Origin: Candidatus Villigracilis saccharophilus
GTDB taxonomy: Bacteria; Chloroflexota; Anaerolineae; Anaerolineales; Villigracilaceae
Assembly: GCA_016709305.1 (NCBI GenBank)
Contig: JADJNA010000023.1
Span: 1 to 64,000 of the forward strand
Direction: 5' to 3'
DNA: 64,000 bases
The translations under genes and the position numbers were made by a program. The stretch's first letter is position 1. Every line of letters starts with the position of its first letter. Below are positions 63,860 to 64,000 of the stretch, one piece after another. The notes below the pieces were generated by a model. It was not told the DNA's origin. It worked only from the letters and a program-made list of their open reading frames with translations, and ran no database searches.

Positions 63860-63873
63860 GAGCAGGTAAAAAC

Positions 63874-63927
63874 GCAGGCAGGGAAACAAGCACACATCTT
63901 TGTCCGCTTGTTCATCCGCCTGCTTTT
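63874..63927 (+). terminator. intrinsic terminator after cdd
   Basis: GCAGGC...AACAAGC pairs with GCTTGTT...GCCTGC in a two-part stem and is followed by TTTT. Confidence 0.7.
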
Positions 63928-63947
63928 GTACGTGTATACTTCATCCC

Positions 63948-64000
63948 ATGACCGAACCCCGCTCTTTCCGCGTTTCTGCTGTTGTGCTTCGCCATAAAGA
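63948..64000 (+). CDS. recO: start of DNA repair protein RecO (runs off the window)
   Basis: ATG at 63948 reads MTEPRSFRVSAVVLRHK before the window ends. The R-x-F-x-V-x-A-V-V-L-R pattern is the usual RecO N-terminus (OB fold), but only 17 residues are available. RecO loads RecA with RecR in gap repair. Identity is tentative because of the short stretch. Confidence 0.55.
   Translation, partial: MTEPRSFRVSAVVLRHK

Overview
The window most resembles a chromosomal segment from the phylum Chloroflexota, class Anaerolineae. The evidence is two DUF2298 ('YYY', Chloroflexi/archaea) giant membrane proteins, an over-long SecA (1338 aa), many Cys-anchored family-5 solute-binding lipoproteins with Ala/Pro/Thr/Glu linkers, and an overall housekeeping style (acnA, typA, glmU, cdd, recO start). 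No plasmid, phage or CRISPR signature is visible. The assignment is inference from gene families; no search was run.

Layout. 1-13.4 kb (minus strand): a tightly overlapping surface-glycan/membrane cluster of two DUF2298 proteins, a family-39 glycosyltransferase, two SAM methyltransferases, a GT4 glycosyltransferase and small partners. 13.5-22.8 kb (plus): a small membrane protein, secA, adenosine deaminase, aconitase and a PH-domain protein. 22.8-27.1 kb (minus): an ECF sigma factor with an anti-sigma/TolB-propeller fusion, and an SPFH protein. 27.2-28.8 kb: a decayed IS200/IS605-type tnpB element between gene remnants. 28.9-36.0 kb (plus): typA, a flippase-like protein, a sugar-nucleotide epimerase, hutI, arginase and an inositol-phosphatase-family gene. 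36.1-38.6 kb: a small accessory patch with tRNA-Met, tRNA-Gly, a pentapeptide-repeat protein, a broken HNH nuclease and small ORFs. 38.6-42.7 kb (minus): NUDIX, aldo/keto reductase, a damaged pcrA/uvrD and mscL. 42.9-60.7 kb (plus): two complete Dpp/Opp-type peptide ABC transporter operons and an orphan binding protein. 60.8-64 kb (plus): response regulator, tRNA-Gln, glmU, cdd and the start of recO.

How the genes work together. The second transporter operon (two ATPases, binding lipoprotein, two permeases) is followed by an alpha/beta-hydrolase-NlpC/P60 fusion and an L-Ala-D/L-Glu epimerase-type enzyme. This is the same logic as the Bacillus dpp-ykf region: import and dismantling of cell-wall peptides. 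The first transporter operon is headed by a binding protein whose two lobes are encoded in reversed order. The C-terminal lobe follows the signal peptide and linker directly, and the N-terminal lobe comes last. This looks like a natural circular permutation and is the most unusual coding feature seen.

Caveat. At least ten genes are interrupted by one- or two-base reading-frame breaks, many at short homopolymers, and two (pcrA, tnpB) have larger internal deletions. The pattern looks more like uncorrected long-read indels than biological decay. Those genes are reported as broken in this sequence but probably intact in the organism, except tnpB and possibly pcrA.
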